Shown piece by piece: positions 13,613 to 15,201 of a DNA stretch of 15,201 nucleotides. Both the position numbers and the translations under genes were made by a program. The stretch is from Verrucomicrobiales bacterium (GTDB lineage: Bacteria; Verrucomicrobiota; Verrucomicrobiia; Limisphaerales; UBA11320): positions 1 through 15,201 of the forward strand of contig DMJJ01000565.1 of the NCBI GenBank assembly GCA_003452185.1. The letters are read 5' to 3'. The notes under the pieces are model-generated. The model searched no databases, was not told the DNA's origin, and was given only the letters and a program-made list of their open reading frames with translations. Each line of letters starts with the position of its first letter. The first letter of the stretch is position 1.

Positions 13613-15201
13613 ATGAAACGAGCTTTTTTGGTTGGTTCGACGCTTCTTCTCGCCCTCTCCCCTCTGCTCTTTGGGGTGGAAGCGGATGTCCCCGTGACCT
13701 TTAGGCTTTTGCTGGCTGGGGACAGCGTGGCGGAACGGTTGGAAAAGGCCCGTCAGCAACCCCAGCTGCAGGGGGGGATGGATCGCGGGCCTGGCCGGAT
13801 TGGCCGGGAGCATCGGAAAGTCGTCGAGGCGGAGCATGCCTCCCTGGAGGTTGAGCTTGGAAAGCGGGGGCTTCGGGGGATTACCCACACCCACACGGTG
13901 CTGAACTCGGTGGTGGTCCACGCCCCGGAAAGCCGGTTGGAAGAGTTGCGTCAGATTCCCGGGGTGCGTGCCGTGGAACGGGTCCAGCGCTTCCAGCGTG
14001 CCCTGACGTCGAGCGTCCCCTACGTCACCGCCCCGGAGGTCTGGCGGATCGACCCGCCCGCCGGGGGATACACCGGACGGGGGGTTCGGCTTGGCATTAT
14101 TGACTCGGGAATCGACTACACCCATGCCGATTTCGGGGGATCCGGGAACCCGGCTGATTTCACCCTCAACGATCCCACCTACATCGAGCCGGGGACATTT
14201 CCAACGACCAAGGTGGTTGGGGGGATCGATCTGGCTGGGGACGACTATGATCCCGCCGTGCTGGGAAGCGATGTCCCGGTGCCGGACGAGGACCCGCTCG
14301 ATCCTTCCGAGGCCGGGCATGGGTCCCATGTGGCAGGGATCGCCAGCGGGCTGGGGGTTCTGGTCGGAGGGGCGACGTTCAACGGCCTGTACGACGCCTC
14401 GGTCTACGGCCACTCGTTTCTCATCGGGCCGGGCGTGGCCCCGGAGGCGGACCTCTATGCGATCAAGATTTTCGGGCGCACCGGGGGGACCGACCTCGTG
14501 GTGGAGGGACTCGACTGGGCGGCCGACCCGAACGGGGATGGGGATACCTCGGATCATCTCGACGTGGTGAACCTCTCGCTGGGGGTTGCGTTTGGGAAAC
14601 AGGACGGGACCACGGGGGACCAGGCGGCCGTGAAGCGTCTCGCCACCCTTGGGTGCGTGGTGGTGATCGCGGCCGGGAATGAGGGGAACACCCACTACAT
14701 CATGGCCTCGCCTGGGGTGGCTCCGGAGGCCATCACGGTGGCCAACATCTATGCGCCGGGGCTGACCTTTGACTCCATCCATGTGACCGAGCCGGGGCCG
14801 ATCTCGGGGGACTACCTCGCGCTCGAGGCCGGCTTCACTCCGCAGCTCTCGGCCGTTGGACCCGTGGAGGCGGGGGTCGTGGGGGCAGTCCCCCTGGATG
14901 CCTGTGCGGCCCTGCCTGACAACGCCGCGGACATCGCTGGGAAAATCGCTCTCTGCGACCGGGGCGGCTGCTATTTTTCCGACAAGGTCCGGGCGCTTCA
15001 ACACGCCGGGGCCGTGGGTGTGATCGTGGTGAACAATGTCGCGGGTCCGCCGATCGGGATGTCCGGCACCGGGGACACCAGCGACATCACGATCCCGGCG
15101 ATCATGATCAGCCAGGCGGATGGCGAGGTGCTCAAGGGGCAGCTGGCTGCCGGGCTCGTGGTGCGGCTGGGCGGGGGCCAGGCCGGCCCTCCCCCGGACC
15201 T
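13613..15201 (+). CDS. Secreted subtilisin-like serine protease (S8) with PA domain, 3' end outside the window
   Basis: An open frame runs from ATG 13613 to the window end without a stop (529 residues seen). Residues 1-24 are a signal peptide (FLVGSTLLLALSPLLFGVEA). Residues 26-130 look like an I9-type propeptide/inhibitor, ending LEELRQIPGVRAVERVQRFQ. The subtilase domain follows: Asp164 in GIIDSGIDYTHADFGG, His236 in GHGSHVAGIASG, and the oxyanion asparagine N356 in VIAAGNEGN. A protease-associated (PA) domain is inserted at about 430-512 (IAGKIALCDRGGCYFSDKVR, AGAVGVIVVNN). This order matches Vpr-like subtilases. The catalytic serine (GTS motif) would lie beyond 15201, so activity cannot be judged. 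It is a secreted protease that probably degrades proteins outside the cell. No Shine-Dalgarno sequence precedes the ATG, but it starts directly at the signal peptide. It is divergent from the large modular secreted protein. Confidence 0.92.
   Translation, partial: MKRAFLVGSTLLLALSPLLFGVEADVPVTFRLLLAGDSVAERLEKARQQPQLQGGMDRGPGRIGREHRKVVEAEHASLEVELGKRGLRGITHTHTVLNSVVVHAPESRLEELRQIPGVRAVERVQRFQRALTSSVPYVTAPEVWRIDPPAGGYTGRGVRLGIIDSGIDYTHADFGGSGNPADFTLNDPTYIEPGTFPTTKVVGGIDLAGDDYDPAVLGSDVPVPDEDPLDPSEAGHGSHVAGIASGLGVLVGGATFNGLYDASVYGHSFLIGPGVAPEADLYAIKIFGRTGGTDLVVEGLDWAADPNGDGDTSDHLDVVNLSLGVAFGKQDGTTGDQAAVKRLATLGCVVVIAAGNEGNTHYIMASPGVAPEAITVANIYAPGLTFDSIHVTEPGPISGDYLALEAGFTPQLSAVGPVEAGVVGAVPLDACAALPDNAADIAGKIALCDRGGCYFSDKVRALQHAGAVGVIVVNNVAGPPIGMSGTGDTSDITIPAIMISQADGEVLKGQLAAGLVVRLGGGQAGPPPD

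Noticed and set aside
13463..15004. Minus-strand open frame of 513 codons opposite the subtilase gene
   Set aside because: The plus strand encodes a clear subtilase with Asp, His and Asn motifs. The antisense translation is low-complexity and shows no family pattern.

Overview
The window is GC-rich bacterial chromosome and most likely comes from a member of the Verrucomicrobiota. This is inferred from protein families, not from a marker-gene tree. The signs are: a membrane-anchored protein (8723-9949) with an 'ESTNYATYIENLRA..CPEETIHDIIIADV' type segment that I associate with verrucomicrobial genomes; a very large secreted protein with lamin-tail, Ig-like and PPC-like modules ending in an 'ETSTDLVHW' module typical of that phylum; and a RecA with a long charged N-terminal extension. 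No rRNA, tRNA, CRISPR array, insertion sequence or phage gene was recognised.

Layout. 27-1437: a small cupin-type nucleoside phosphorylase (ppnP, minus strand) divergent from an exported/membrane protein with a DUF5684-like tail. 1535-2956: a soluble chemoreceptor-like protein whose methyl-accepting signalling domain comes first and whose Aer-type (FAD-binding class) PAS domain comes last. 3005-3358: a small three-helix membrane protein. It converges on an HNH endonuclease gene (3564-4148, minus strand), with a strong bulged hairpin between the two. 4149-4458: the regulatory region between the HNH gene and recA, with a candidate promoter, an 11-bp direct repeat and a near-match to the verrucomicrobial LexA box. 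4459-6977: recA, then a membrane-anchored L,D-transpeptidase. 7186-8658: an alginate-export-family outer-membrane barrel. 8723-9949: the verrucomicrobial membrane-anchored protein, followed by a C-rich, purine-poor tract that could be a Rho entry site. 10060-13266 (minus strand): the 1068-residue modular secreted protein. 13613 to the right edge: a divergent subtilisin-like protease with a PA domain, cut by the window end before its catalytic serine.

Functionally the window mixes housekeeping genes (recA, ppnP), cell-envelope genes (L,D-transpeptidase, outer-membrane barrel, anchored and secreted proteins) and one probable redox or oxygen sensor. There is no obvious multi-gene operon with a single purpose and no recognisable defence system. 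The strongest candidates for something unusual are the inverted-order Aer-like receptor with altered signalling-tip residues, the recA leader architecture, and the divergent secreted protease/giant modular protein pair.

Many starts here lack a clear Shine-Dalgarno sequence, so several start positions are judgement calls and are marked as such.
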